Part shown: piece by piece, positions 18,039 to 27,219 of the stretch
How the letters are laid out: every line of letters starts with the position of its first letter
Position numbering within the stretch: the first letter of the stretch is position 1
From: Cylindrospermum sp. NIES-4074
GTDB lineage: Bacteria > Cyanobacteriota > Cyanobacteriia > Cyanobacteriales > Nostocaceae
DNA length: 64,000 bases
Direction of reading: 5' to 3'
NCBI GenBank assembly: GCA_003994795.1
Contig: AP018269.1
Location: 806,001-870,000 of the forward strand
The notes under the pieces: generated by a model
Told to the model about the DNA's origin: nothing
Databases searched by the model: none
Seen by the model: the letters and a program-made list of their open reading frames with translations, nothing else
Position numbers and translations under genes: made by a program

Positions 18039-19022
18039 CTATGGGCGTTGGATGATTGCTTCCAATACCCGGCGTTTAGCTGCGGTGTCAACACCAATTA
18101 AGCGTACATATTCCCCTGGATATTCGGCGAGGTATCCTTCTAATATGGCGATCGCTTCTCTGTCAGATTTAGTCTGGATTTGACCTGCAGTAGCCCAAGT
18201 CCCTGTACGGAAGCGTCGCTGGTCTACGTGTTCGACACTAATTTTATATCCACCAGTCAATAATTGCCGCAGCTGATCTACCACTTCAGAATTCAAGCGG
18301 GTACTGCTGCTAACTGTCGCTGTGGCAGATGCTGCACTAGCAACTGATTTCTGGCTACCAGAGGGGGCTACTGGGCCGTTGGGACGTTGGATAATGCTTT
18401 CTAACACCCGGCGTTTGGCTTTGGCATCAATGCCAATTAACCGCACATACTCGCCTTGATGGTTTTGTATACACTCTTCCAAAGCAGAAATCACTTCATT
18501 GGTCGAAGTTCCTTCAATTGGCTTGCAACTGTTCCAAGAACCTGTGCGGAATCGCCGCTCATCTACATGTTCTGTGCCAATTTTATAACCACCTGCCAAA
18601 AGTTGGCGGATTTGGTCTACGGTTTCGCTACTGATTTTGGCACTGCCATTGCCGTTACCGTTACCGTTACCGTTACCGTTGCCATTACCGTGATAACTGC
18701 CATTGGACTGGCTATTAGGCGCTTTAAAGCTGGCTCCTGTTGCCACCACACCATCAGGACGTTGGATGACTGTTTCTAACACCCGGCGTCTGCCGTTGTC
18801 AATACCAAACAGCCGGACATACTCGCCGCTGTGATCTCTCAGACAACTTTCCAAAGTAGCGATCGCATCCCCTAGCGATCGCGCTTCAATCGGCTTGCAA
18901 CTAGTCCAAGAACCAGTACGGAACCGTCTTTGATCTACGTGCTCTGTTCCAATTTTATACCCTTGCTCTAATAAATAGCGCAACTGCTCTACCGTTTCTG
19001 CACCCAAGCCATTGCTCGCCAC
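18039..19022 (-). CDS. ccmM: Short CcmM form (M35-like) from an internal start
   Basis: An in-frame GTG (complement 19020-19022, codon 226) is preceded by GGAAAGGAG with about 7 nt spacing. It lies exactly at the junction between the carbonic-anhydrase-like domain and the first Rubisco-small-subunit-like domain. Translation from here would give 327 residues with three such domains. CcmM is known in other cyanobacteria to be made in long and short forms by internal initiation; use of this site here is inferred. Confidence 0.65.
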   Translation of the reverse strand: MASNGLGAETVEQLRYLLEQGYKIGTEHVDQRRFRTGSWTSCKPIEARSLGDAIATLESCLRDHSGEYVRLFGIDNGRRRVLETVIQRPDGVVATGASFKAPNSQSNGSYHGNGNGNGNGNGNGNGSAKISSETVDQIRQLLAGGYKIGTEHVDERRFRTGSWNSCKPIEGTSTNEVISALEECIQNHQGEYVRLIGIDAKAKRRVLESIIQRPNGPVAPSGSQKSVASAASATATVSSSTRLNSEVVDQLRQLLTGGYKISVEHVDQRRFRTGTWATAGQIQTKSDREAIAILEGYLAEYPGEYVRLIGVDTAAKRRVLEAIIQRP

Positions 19023-19697
19023 TGCACTACTCCTTTCCAATTCTTCAACAGTAATACTTGTATAAGATTTAGCTATTTCATCCCGAATGGGTGCAATACA
19101 CTTGCTATCCGCAGCACAGCGATAACCAGATCGCAATGCCTGATTAATTCCCACCACGTGATGGGCAAATGCCTCATCCTGCTCTTGGACATCTGGCAAG
19201 CGGTCAGCTTGCTGCTGATTAGTAATGATCGCTCCCGAAGGCACATACTTACCAGGGGGAATTTCTACATCCTGAATCAAGGCGTGCATCATCACGATGC
19301 ACCCTGCACCCACCCTGGCATTAAATACCGTAGAGCGAAAGCCAATAAAGGAATTATCCCCTACATAAGCTGGGCCATGAATCAGAGCCATGTGGGTAAT
19401 AGAAGCATTTTCGCCCACCCATACCGAGTATTGATTTTGGTCATCACCAATTACTCGCCCTTGCTCTAATCCATGAATCACCACACCATCTTGAATATTA
19501 GTATTTTCACCAATATAAAAAGGTGTACCTTCATCCGCTCTAATCGAAGTCCCCGGAGCAACGATGACATTTGCACCTATCAGCACATCCCCAATAATGT
19601 TGGAAGAAGAGTGTACAAAAGCGGTGTGATGGATTTGGGGTTCAGCCAAACTCCTTGACCACGGAGTTGGGGGTGCCGCCGTGCTGCGGACTACCAT
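18039..19697 (-). CDS. ccmM: Carboxysome assembly protein CcmM (full length)
   Basis: A 552-residue scaffold that aggregates Rubisco in the beta-carboxysome. Residues 1-200 form a gamma-carbonic-anhydrase-like beta-helix ([20 protein letters not shown]). Three Rubisco-small-subunit-like domains follow at about 226-314, 355-439 and 470-552, each with YKI..EHVD.RRFRTG and GEYVRL. Domains 1 and 2 each carry a cysteine pair (267/285 and 391/409); domain 3 has none. A Gly-Asn repeat linker joins domains 1 and 2. The frame opens upstream at 19742, but AGGAGGAA seven bases before the ATG at 19697 fixes the start. Confidence 0.95.
   Translation of the reverse strand: MVVRSTAAPPTPWSRSLAEPQIHHTAFVHSSSNIIGDVLIGANVIVAPGTSIRADEGTPFYIGENTNIQDGVVIHGLEQGRVIGDDQNQYSVWVGENASITHMALIHGPAYVGDNSFIGFRSTVFNARVGAGCIVMMHALIQDVEIPPGKYVPSGAIITNQQQADRLPDVQEQDEAFAHHVVGINQALRSGYRCAADSKCIAPIRDEIAKSYTSITVEELERSSAVASNGLGAETVEQLRYLLEQGYKIGTEHVDQRRFRTGSWTSCKPIEARSLGDAIATLESCLRDHSGEYVRLFGIDNGRRRVLETVIQRPDGVVATGASFKAPNSQSNGSYHGNGNGNGNGNGNGNGSAKISSETVDQIRQLLAGGYKIGTEHVDERRFRTGSWNSCKPIEGTSTNEVISALEECIQNHQGEYVRLIGIDAKAKRRVLESIIQRPNGPVAPSGSQKSVASAASATATVSSSTRLNSEVVDQLRQLLTGGYKISVEHVDQRRFRTGTWATAGQIQTKSDREAIAILEGYLAEYPGEYVRLIGVDTAAKRRVLEAIIQRP
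18645..18692. repeat. Hexanucleotide repeat encoding the Gly-Asn linker of CcmM
   Basis: About eight copies of a GTTACC/GTTGCC-type hexamer, read on the minus strand as (Gly-Asn)n between small-subunit-like domains 1 and 2. Low-complexity DNA of this kind changes length easily. Confidence 0.75.
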
Positions 19698-19775
19698 TGC
19701 GAGATTCCTCCTGAAATAAGCTTTTTGGCAGTTGTCAGCCACTACGCTTTCATGGAAAATTCAAAATTGATTTTC

Positions 19776-19803
19776 TCTTTTTGAATTTTGAATTTTGAAT
19801 TGT
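19776..19803. repeat. Heptanucleotide repeat (TTTTGAA)n
   Basis: Three to four copies of TTTTGAA/TTTTGAAT in the short gap between ccmL and ccmM; a short tandem repeat typical of Nostocales. Confidence 0.6.
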
Positions 19804-19816
19804 CCGTAGGTAATGA

Positions 19817-20119
19817 CTATCGATACTGATCTTTTTTGCTGTAAATGAGGCGATCTTCAACGTGAATAGTATCTATGATCGCCACCACTGCTGCATCCAA
19901 CGGACGTTGTTCATTGCCTAGAACTTGACGAGCAGCACTGCCACGACTGACCAGCACCCACTCATCTATTCCCGCACCCACACTATCTGCTGCTACCTCG
20001 TAGTTTGGCTGAAGATTCCCGTCTTCATCTACTAATTGCAACAGTAAAAGTTTGGTACCTCTGAGACTAGGGTCTTTTTGCGTACTAACTACTGTGCCAC
20101 GAACTTTGGCAACTTGCAT
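19817..20119 (-). CDS. ccmL: Carboxysome pentamer vertex protein CcmL
   Basis: A 100-residue EutN/CcmL-family protein (MQVAKVRGTVVSTQKDPSLR, LLLLQLVDEDG, DSVGAGIDEWVLVSRGSAAR) of normal length. Pentamers of CcmL cap the vertices of the icosahedral shell. It starts 6 bp after the stop codon of the upstream ccmK and is certainly cotranscribed with it. The 120-bp gap to ccmM holds a heptamer repeat. Confidence 0.95.
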   Translation of the reverse strand: MQVAKVRGTVVSTQKDPSLRGTKLLLLQLVDEDGNLQPNYEVAADSVGAGIDEWVLVSRGSAARQVLGNEQRPLDAAVVAIIDTIHVEDRLIYSKKDQYR

Positions 20120-20125
20120 TACTTT

Positions 20126-20470
20126 TTACGGTCTTCTGCCGAAAGGACGAATTGCGTTCACATTTTCCCGGAACTGCTCTACATCTTCGGTATAACGAAT
20201 TGGTAGAACGTATTCCAAGTTTTCGTGAGGACGAGCAATGATATGGGTAGACAGCACTTGTCCACCGTTGACTCGCTTCACTGATTCAACACCTGCGGCC
20301 ACCGAAGCTTGAACTTCGGAAACGTCACCCCGCACGATTACCGTGACGCGACCGCTACCAATTTTTTCGTAGCCTACCAAGGTGACACGAGCAGCTTTCA
20401 CCATCGCATCAGCAGCTTCCACCACTGCCGGAAAGCCTAGTGTTTCAACCATTCCCACTGCAATTGACAT
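20126..20470 (-). CDS. ccmK1: Carboxysome shell hexamer protein CcmK (longer paralogue)
   Basis: A 114-residue single-BMC-domain protein ([40 protein letters not shown]). It is nearly identical to the neighbouring CcmK except for a C-terminal extension of about 12 residues ([13 protein letters not shown]). Hexamers tile the shell facets and their pores pass small metabolites. The K1/K2 numbering follows length and order and is tentative. It is second in the ccm operon, 89 bp after the other ccmK. Confidence 0.93.
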   Translation of the reverse strand: MSIAVGMVETLGFPAVVEAADAMVKAARVTLVGYEKIGSGRVTVIVRGDVSEVQASVAAGVESVKRVNGGQVLSTHIIARPHENLEYVLPIRYTEDVEQFRENVNAIRPFGRRP

Positions 20471-20559
20471 TAGTTTTAATCCTTAAATCAAGTTTCTAGA
20501 CGTGGACAAAAGTAACTCTCAACAAGCCAAGAGTTTTAATGACTTTGTTTAAACTGCTT

Positions 20560-20868
20560 TTAGGTACGGAACTGCTCCACAGCTTCCGTATACCGAATCG
20601 GTAAGACGTATTCTAGGTTTTCGTGGGGACGGGCAATAATGTGAGTGGATAAAACTTCACCACCGTTGACTCTTCTAGCCGCTTCAACGCCGGCTGCTAC
20701 TGAGGCTTGTACTTCAGATACATCTCCTCGGACAATCACGGTAACGCGAGCGCTACCGATTTTTTCATAGCCTACCAATGTTACACGAGCGGCTTTCACC
20801 ATCGCGTCAGCAGCTTCTACTACTGCTGGAAAGCCCTTTGTTTCAATCATTCCAACTGCAATTGGCAT
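20560..20868 (-). CDS. ccmK2: Carboxysome shell hexamer protein CcmK (shorter paralogue)
   Basis: A 102-residue BMC-domain protein ([20 protein letters not shown]), the usual length for CcmK2. AGGAG upstream of the ATG gives a good ribosome site. It is the first gene of the ccm operon, so the promoter lies in 20869-21525. High DNA identity with the adjacent ccmK shows a tandem duplication kept under selection. Confidence 0.94.
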   Translation of the reverse strand: MPIAVGMIETKGFPAVVEAADAMVKAARVTLVGYEKIGSARVTVIVRGDVSEVQASVAAGVEAARRVNGGEVLSTHIIARPHENLEYVLPIRYTEAVEQFRT

Positions 20869-21525
20869 CGCAGAACTCCTAAAAAATGAATCTAATCAGT
20901 ACTGGGGGAGAGAAAATTTTGACGGGGAGAGCTTTATCTTAAGCTAAGAAAACACTTCCAAATTAAGCATAGGAAAGCTTGGCGTCCCTGGCAATATAAA
21001 TTACTATAATAGTTTGTGATAAAAAACTTTTAAAAAACTTAACAATTATTCATAAGACATCCTGCTCGATCAAAGTTCACGGATTCCTAGAGCGGCCGCT
21101 TATGCTTTATAATTTCTTTATTACATTTACAAATCCACACTCATAACCAAGGCTAATTCTGTCTGGTGAGGGATACTCGGTAGCTGTGTAGGTTACTGTC
21201 TCTATGTTTCCTTAGCTCTTGCTATCTACACAAGGACTAGGTGAAAAATAGATAATTTTTTCATATATATCCTATAAATTTCTTTGGTAAAAGTAGAAAT
21301 ACAAATCTACAAACAAAGATGATTTTAAGGCAAGTAAATGCTTTTAACTATGTAAAGATATATTTAACTTAACTTTCGTAGGGTAAGCTCAAGTAAAAAT
21401 GCTTACTCAAGTTAATTGAGAAAATAGTTAAAAAAAACATAGGTTTCTAGAAAAATAAGTTTTTTAGTAAATGATCATTTTCAGGTTGTTAAAAAATCAA
21501 TGCAGTGTCGTCAAGGAAAATTTAA
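20869..21525. promoter_or_regulatory. Divergent promoter region between ccmK and ndhF
   Basis: 657 bp, AT-rich in the ndhF half, without a credible gene. It must hold promoters for the carboxysome operon (minus) and the NDH-1 CO2-uptake genes (plus). Near ndhF there is the interrupted palindrome GTAAGC-N12-GCTTAC (21383-21406), which includes GTA-N8-TAC (21393-21406), the NtcA consensus form. On the ccm side a TATTAT/TATAGT-like -10 lies near 21003-21012. Start sites were not determined. Confidence 0.6.
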
Positions 21526-23382
21526 ATGAATCAGTTTCTATTTTCAACAAGTTGGTTTGTGCCTTTTTATAGCTTACTTGGCGCGATTTTGACCTTGCCG
21601 TGGGGCATCGGAATAATTCGACGTACTGGGCCAAGACCTGCGGCATACTTCAACTTGTTGACGACCATTGTAGCTTTTACTCACAGCCTGTTTGTATTTA
21701 AAGATGTTTGGGATCGAGATCCAGAAAATTTAGTAATTACCTGGTTCCAAGCTGCGGATTTCAAATTATCCTTTGCTTTAGAACTCTCACCCATTAGTAT
21801 TGGGGCAACAGTTTTAATTACAGCAATAAGTCTGTTGGCTCAAATCTATGCCTTGGGTTACATGGAAAAGGACTGGTCGTTGGCACGTTTCTTCGCGCTG
21901 ATCGGATTTTTTGAAGCGGCGCTGAGTGGTTTAGCGATCAGTGATTCCTTGTTTCTCAGTTATGCTCTATTGGAAGTCCTCACCCTTTCCACTTACTTAC
22001 TGGTGGGATTTTGGTATGCCCAACCCCTAGTGGTGACAGCAGCACGGGATGCTTTTTGGACTAAGCGGGTGGGAGACTTATTATTGCTCATGGGTGTGGT
22101 TGCCCTTTCTACTTTCGCTGGAAGTTTGAACTTTTCTGATTTATCAGAGTGGGCGCAAACGGCTAACTTAAGCCCTGTGACATCGACCTTATTAGGTTTA
22201 GCTTTGATTGCTGGGTCTGCGGGTAAATGCGCCCAATTTCCCCTGCACCTGTGGTTAGATGAGGCGATGGAAGGGCCCAACCCAGCCTCGGTGATGCGGA
22301 ACTCCCTGGTGGTAGCGGGGGGTGCTTATTTGCTGTATAAAATTCAGCCCTTGTTAGCGCTGTCTCCAGTGGCGTTAAATGCCTTGGTCGTTATGGGTAC
22401 AGTGACGGCTGTGGGTGCAACATTGGTATCGATCGCTCAAATTGATATTAAGCGAGCGCTATCTCATTCCACCAGCGCCTACATGGGACTAGTTTTTTTG
22501 GCGATGGGATTGCAGCAAGGGGGTGTAGCCCTAATGTTATTGTTAACCCATGCGATCGCTAAAGCTCTGTTATTCATGAGTTCTGGCTCAGTCATATATA
22601 CCACTCAAAGTCAAGACATCACAGAAATGGGCGGTTTGTGGTCACGGATGCCAGCCACCACCACTGCCTTTGTTGTCGGTTCAGCCGGGATGGTGACACT
22701 CTTACCACTAGGCAGCTTTTGGGCAATGCTGACTTGGGCTGAGGGATTGGTAAGTATTAGCCCTTGGGTAATTGTGGTTTTAGTATTGGTCAATGGCTTA
22801 ACAGCATTGAATTTAACCAGAGTATTTAGATTAGTCTTCTGGGGTAAACCGCAACAGAAAACCCGCCGCTCACCAGAAGTTGGTTGGCAGATGGCATTTC
22901 CAATGGTGTCTCTAACAGTGTTAACACTGCTATTGCCCTTAATGCTACAGCAATGGTACTTGCTACCCGGCTGGGAAAATATTGATTGGTATGTGCTGTT
23001 ATCGTTACTGGCTTCTACCTCAGTAGGAGTTGGTATTGGTTCGACAATTTATCTGCACAAAGCTTGGTCAAGATCCAGAATCCTGGCATGGAGATTTATT
23101 CAAGACTTGTTAGGTTATGACTTTTACATTGACCGAGTTTATCGAGTCACCGTTGTTAGTGCCGTAGCGCTGCTGTCCCAGATTTCAGCTTGGTGCGATC
23201 GCTATTTGGTTGATGGTCTGGTGAACTTGGTAGGATTTGCCGCTATTTTCGGCGGTCAAACTCTAAAATACAGCATTTCCGGTCAATCCCAAGGCTATAT
23301 GTTAACCATTCTCGTGGTAGTTAGCGTCCTGGGATTCTTCATCAGCTGGTCATTAGGTCTTCTCAATAAATTGCCCTTTTAA
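21526..23382 (+). CDS. ndhF: NDH-1 subunit NdhF, CO2-uptake type (NdhF3/F4)
   Basis: A 618-residue polytopic membrane protein of the NuoL/NdhF family, a proton-pumping-type subunit of thylakoid NDH-1. Typical motifs are LLEVLTLSTYLLVGFW, GKCAQFPLHLWLDEAMEGP and ALSHSTSAYMGLVFLAMG. Linkage to an ndhD and a CO2-hydration gene places it in a CO2-uptake NDH-1 variant, not the respiratory one. No cupS-like gene follows, which favours the constitutive NdhF4-NdhD4-CupB set over the inducible NdhF3 set, but this is inference. AAGGA lies just before the ATG. Confidence 0.93.
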   Translation: MNQFLFSTSWFVPFYSLLGAILTLPWGIGIIRRTGPRPAAYFNLLTTIVAFTHSLFVFKDVWDRDPENLVITWFQAADFKLSFALELSPISIGATVLITAISLLAQIYALGYMEKDWSLARFFALIGFFEAALSGLAISDSLFLSYALLEVLTLSTYLLVGFWYAQPLVVTAARDAFWTKRVGDLLLLMGVVALSTFAGSLNFSDLSEWAQTANLSPVTSTLLGLALIAGSAGKCAQFPLHLWLDEAMEGPNPASVMRNSLVVAGGAYLLYKIQPLLALSPVALNALVVMGTVTAVGATLVSIAQIDIKRALSHSTSAYMGLVFLAMGLQQGGVALMLLLTHAIAKALLFMSSGSVIYTTQSQDITEMGGLWSRMPATTTAFVVGSAGMVTLLPLGSFWAMLTWAEGLVSISPWVIVVLVLVNGLTALNLTRVFRLVFWGKPQQKTRRSPEVGWQMAFPMVSLTVLTLLLPLMLQQWYLLPGWENIDWYVLLSLLASTSVGVGIGSTIYLHKAWSRSRILAWRFIQDLLGYDFYIDRVYRVTVVSAVALLSQISAWCDRYLVDGLVNLVGFAAIFGGQTLKYSISGQSQGYMLTILVVVSVLGFFISWSLGLLNKLPF

Positions 23383-23438
23383 CAGTGTTGAATCCTGAGT
23401 CAGGAATTCTCCCCTTGCCCCCTTCATGATTTGTGTCT

Positions 23439-24941
23439 ATGCTTAGTGCTTTGATTCTAGTGCCGTTGCTTGGTGCGGCTTTAATTGGTTTCTGGCCTGC
23501 TGCCATTGATGGAAAACTTGCCCGTGGGATAGCTTTGGTCTTTGCCAGTATCGGTTTCTTGTTGACAGTTGTCCTGGCAATTCAGTTTAATCCAGGGTTG
23601 GTCAGTCAACAGTTTGCTGAGTCTCTCCCCTGGGTCGATGCTCTAGGCTTGAATTATAATTTAGGGGTAGATGGTTTATCTTTGCCGTTGCTGGTGTTGA
23701 ATGGACTTTTGACTTGCATAGCCATCTACAGCAGCGATCAAGCTTTACAACGTCCTAGATTTTATTACTCCTTAATCCTACTTTTGAGCGTTGGGGTGAC
23801 AGGAGCTTTTCTGGCACAGGATTTACTACTATTTTTCCTGTTTTATGAGTTGGAATTGATTCCGCTATATCTGTTGATTGCCATTTGGGGTGGTGCCAGA
23901 CGGGGTTACGCGGCTACAAAATTTCTCATCTACACTGCCGTTTCCGGAATCCTGATATTAGCAAGTTTCCTGGGCATGGTTTGGCTGAGTGGTTCTCATA
24001 GCTTTGCCCTGGCAACCTTGAATGCCACGACTCTACCTTTGGCAACGCAAATTTTACTGCTAGTGGGAATTTTGGTAGGCTTTGGGATTAAAATTCCCCT
24101 AGTTCCCTTCCACACTTGGTTGCCAGATGCTCACGTTGAAGCTTCCACACCAATTTCCGTGCTGTTGGCTGGGGTGTTGTTGAAGTTGGGAACTTATGGC
24201 TTACTGCGATTTGGGATGAATTTGTTACCAGATGCTTGGGCTTATGTAGCACCTTGGTTAGCGACTTGGGCTGTAGTTAGCGTCTTGTTTGGTGCATCTT
24301 GTGCGATCGCCCAAACTGATATGAAAAAAATGGTAGCCTACAGTTCTATTGGCCACATGGGCTACATTTTGTTGGCAGCAGCGGCAGCTACACCCCTAAG
24401 TGTATTAGGTGCTGTCATGCAGATGATTAGCCACGGTTTAATTTCTGCGTTGCTGTTTCTCCTGGTGGGAGTTGTGTATAAAAAAGCAGGTAGCCGTGAT
24501 TTAGACGTGCTTCAAGGACTACTAAATCCAGAACGGGGGATGCCTGTAATTGGTAGCTTAATGGTTTTGGGAGTCATGGCCAGCGCTGGTATTCCGGGGA
24601 TGGTCGGCTTTATTTCCGAATTCATTGTTTTTCGGGGAAGTTTTCCAGTTTTTCCCGTGCAAACCCTGTTAGCGATGATTGGTACAGGATTAACGGCTGT
24701 TTACTTCTTAATTCTCGTCAATCGTGCCTTTTTTGGGCGCTTGTCTGCACAAGTTATCAACTTGCCACGGGTATATTGGAGCGATCGCACCCCAGCATTC
24801 ATTTTAGCTGTGCTAATTGTAATTTTTGGCATCCAACCCGCTTGGTTAGTCCACTGGACAGAACCGACTATTACCGCAATGGTTAGTACCCAAAACGTAG
24901 TAGCAACGGTGTCTTTAGATAAGGCAAAAAGCAAAAGTTAA
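23439..24941 (+). CDS. ndhD: NDH-1 subunit NdhD, CO2-uptake type (NdhD3/D4)
   Basis: A 500-residue polytopic membrane protein of the NuoM/NdhD family (GVDGLSLPLLVLNGLLT, FFLFYELELIPLYLLIAIWG, PFHTWLPDAHVEASTPISV, KKMVAYSSIGHMG). It works with NdhF and the Cup protein in the NDH-1 form that hydrates CO2 to bicarbonate at the thylakoid. The frame opens at a GTG at 23433; the ATG at 23439 is chosen. It starts 56 bp after ndhF, so cotranscription is very likely. Confidence 0.93.
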   Translation: MLSALILVPLLGAALIGFWPAAIDGKLARGIALVFASIGFLLTVVLAIQFNPGLVSQQFAESLPWVDALGLNYNLGVDGLSLPLLVLNGLLTCIAIYSSDQALQRPRFYYSLILLLSVGVTGAFLAQDLLLFFLFYELELIPLYLLIAIWGGARRGYAATKFLIYTAVSGILILASFLGMVWLSGSHSFALATLNATTLPLATQILLLVGILVGFGIKIPLVPFHTWLPDAHVEASTPISVLLAGVLLKLGTYGLLRFGMNLLPDAWAYVAPWLATWAVVSVLFGASCAIAQTDMKKMVAYSSIGHMGYILLAAAAATPLSVLGAVMQMISHGLISALLFLLVGVVYKKAGSRDLDVLQGLLNPERGMPVIGSLMVLGVMASAGIPGMVGFISEFIVFRGSFPVFPVQTLLAMIGTGLTAVYFLILVNRAFFGRLSAQVINLPRVYWSDRTPAFILAVLIVIFGIQPAWLVHWTEPTITAMVSTQNVVATVSLDKAKSKS

Positions 24942-25066
24942 ATGATGACTATTGGGTATTGGGAACTGGGGACTATTTACTGTAAGGAGAAATTATTTAA
25001 GATATCTCTCCCTTGTCTCCTGCTTAATCCCCAATCCCTAATCCCCATATTTTAGGAGAAATGGCA

Positions 25067-26197
25067 ATGGCAACTATTAAAAAGAAAGCGCAAAATAACC
25101 CTTTAGCTGAATATATTAAACGCTTGCAAACTGGAGGAGCATTACTCTCTGACAGTCCAGAAAATGTACTGGAAGTAGTCGGTATTCTTAAAAGTTATGG
25201 TGTGGTTTTAGATGCTTATTCAAAAAATCTCAACTACATTGCTGAAGAGCAATTTTTAGTATTTTTCCAATTTTATAAATACTTCAATGGCAAAGTTTCC
25301 TTCCAACAACTACTCCGTCACTGGTGGCATGACAGAATTAATTTTGAATATGCCGAATATTGTATGAAATCCATGATGTGGCATGGTGGCGGCGGACTAG
25401 ATAGCTATTTGGATACAAAGGAATTTCAAGAAAGAGCGCAAGCAGTAATCGCTGCTAAGTTTAAAAATAATCCCCTGGTTATAGGTCTTAATCAACTATT
25501 TCCTGATTTCTTAATCGAATATTTGCGCGTCTCTGCCTACTACACTGGTTTGGGACAATTTTGGCGAGTGATGGCTGATATATTTCTGAGCTTATCAGAC
25601 CGATATGATCAAGGCGAAATTAAATCGATTCCTCAAGTTGTAGAGCATATTAAAGCTGGTTTGGTGGCAAATGCTGTTAACCCAATTACCTATCAGGTAA
25701 AAATTAAGGGTAAGGTATATGAAATTATCCCCAAATCAGTTGGTTTGACTTTCTTAGCAGATACAGCAATCCCTTATGTAGAGGCGATATTTTTCCGGGG
25801 AACTCCTTTCGCTGGTACAGTTTCACTCAACGCCCAAGCATATCAAATTCCCCCAGATCAATCTCGATTTCAGTATGGTGCATTGTATGCCGATCCTTTA
25901 CCCATTGGCAGCGCCGGCATTCCTCCCACTTTACTAATGCAGGATATGCGCCATTATCTGCCAGAGTATTTGCATGAAATTTATCGTCGCAGTCAGCGGG
26001 GTGAAGATGATTTGCGGGTACAAATTTGCATGAGTTTCCAAAAATCAATGTTTTGCGTGACAACAGCCACGATTTTAGGACTGTTACCTCATTCTCTGGA
26101 TACCCAAGATATAGATGAGCAAAAAGCTAATCTAGTCCATTTAGAAAAGTGGATGAATCGGTTACAAACCTCGCGGATATTGGATGTGAATAAATAG
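25067..26197 (+). CDS. cupB: CO2 hydration protein (Cup/Chp family, likely CupB)
   Basis: A soluble protein of about 376 residues matching the cyanobacterial CO2-hydration family (WWHDRINFEYAEYCMKSMMW, GTPFAGTVSL, MQDMRHYLPEYLHEIYRR). Cup proteins bind the membrane arm of specialised NDH-1 and convert CO2 to bicarbonate using a zinc site; His and Cys residues are plentiful. A length below 400 and the absence of cupS favour CupB. AGGAG lies 2 nt before the ATG at 25061 and 8 nt before the ATG at 25067, so the second is the better start. It follows ndhD by 125 bp. Confidence 0.85.
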   Translation: MATIKKKAQNNPLAEYIKRLQTGGALLSDSPENVLEVVGILKSYGVVLDAYSKNLNYIAEEQFLVFFQFYKYFNGKVSFQQLLRHWWHDRINFEYAEYCMKSMMWHGGGGLDSYLDTKEFQERAQAVIAAKFKNNPLVIGLNQLFPDFLIEYLRVSAYYTGLGQFWRVMADIFLSLSDRYDQGEIKSIPQVVEHIKAGLVANAVNPITYQVKIKGKVYEIIPKSVGLTFLADTAIPYVEAIFFRGTPFAGTVSLNAQAYQIPPDQSRFQYGALYADPLPIGSAGIPPTLLMQDMRHYLPEYLHEIYRRSQRGEDDLRVQICMSFQKSMFCVTTATILGLLPHSLDTQDIDEQKANLVHLEKWMNRLQTSRILDVNK

Positions 26198-26255
26198 ATG
26201 CTAGTAATGACAACGGTTTTCAGGTAAATAAACCACACAACAGAAATTCAAACCC

Positions 26256-26287
26256 ATGTAGAGACAAGTCATGCTTAGTCTCTACAT
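26256..26287. repeat. Hairpin ATGTAGAGAC/GTCTCTACAT
   Basis: 10-bp perfect inverted arms (26256-26265 and 26278-26287) around a 12-nt loop, 58 bp after the CO2-hydration gene. It probably ends the ndhF-ndhD-cup transcript, though no long T-run follows. It resembles a common Nostocales dispersed hairpin. Confidence 0.55.
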
Positions 26288-26343
26288 TATGGTATAAATA
26301 GACAAAAAATGCTGTATCATGGTGTGAAAACAAAAGCTCCCAA

Positions 26344-27195
26344 ATGCATCTCCATCGCTATAAAAATCTTCATTTGATTCAGCAACTTGACCCGGTGCAA
26401 GATCATTGCCAGATTTGTTATCTGATGACGGGTTATGAGTTTTATTGGGATATGGAACGATCGCTTGAAGTGGCGCTGATGCGAACTTATTGTGTTCCCA
26501 GTATTTCTAAATTACTAGATAAGACGGGAGAGTTTAAAGAGCGACCGCAAAAACGCTATGATGATACAGCCATAATTGTTTCGGAAATCACTAAATGGGG
26601 CTATAATAGCGATCGCGGCCGAAAAGCCCTGGAACGGATGAATACAATACACTCCCGCTTCAAGATTAGCAATGCAGATTTTCTGTATGTACTTTCGACT
26701 TTCATCTACGAACCCATCCGCTGGAATGCCCGTTTTGGTTGGCGACAGATGTGTGAACAAGAAAAGTTAGCGCCTTTTTACTTCTGGCGGGAAGTAGGTA
26801 AGCGGATGGAGATTCAAGATATCCCTGAAACCTACGAGGAATTAGAACACTATAACCTCGACTATGAACGGGAAAACTTTCGTTATGCTGATACAAATCG
26901 GCGAGTTGGGGAAGCCACCCGTGACTTGTTTTTGAGTTGGTTTCCTAGCTGGATGCGATCGCCTTTGAAACCTTTTATCTATGCTTTACTAGATGAGACA
27001 ATGCTTGATGCCTTTGGTTTTGAACATCCTTCGCCAATGCTGCGTCAGAGTCTTGCAACTATACTGAAACTCCGGGCCAGAGTGTTGCGTTTCTTTCCAC
27101 CGCGCCATAAACCTGAATTTTTTATCGACTTTCCCACCCGCACCTATCCTCATGGTTATGAAATCACCAATCTAGGGCCAGCAGAAAAGAGGTAA
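26344..27195 (+). CDS. MpaB-like oxygenase family protein (DUF2236)
   Basis: A 283-residue all-helical protein matching the fungal/bacterial MpaB-like oxygenases: IQQLDPVQDHCQICYLM near the start, AKRVDD-equivalent QKRYDDT, MNTIHSRFKISNADFLYVLS, FGWRQMCEQEK, and YADTNRRVGEATRDLFLSW. Members carry a haem- or iron-type centre and cleave or hydroxylate lipophilic substrates, for example in mycophenolic acid side-chain cleavage and latex clearing. The substrate here is unknown. It has its own ATG 146 bp after the CO2-hydration gene, with a hairpin between, so it is probably a separate unit. Confidence 0.75.
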   Translation: MHLHRYKNLHLIQQLDPVQDHCQICYLMTGYEFYWDMERSLEVALMRTYCVPSISKLLDKTGEFKERPQKRYDDTAIIVSEITKWGYNSDRGRKALERMNTIHSRFKISNADFLYVLSTFIYEPIRWNARFGWRQMCEQEKLAPFYFWREVGKRMEIQDIPETYEELEHYNLDYERENFRYADTNRRVGEATRDLFLSWFPSWMRSPLKPFIYALLDETMLDAFGFEHPSPMLRQSLATILKLRARVLRFFPPRHKPEFFIDFPTRTYPHGYEITNLGPAEKR

Positions 27196-27219
27196 GTGTA
27201 AATTTTGAAGCCTCGGTGA

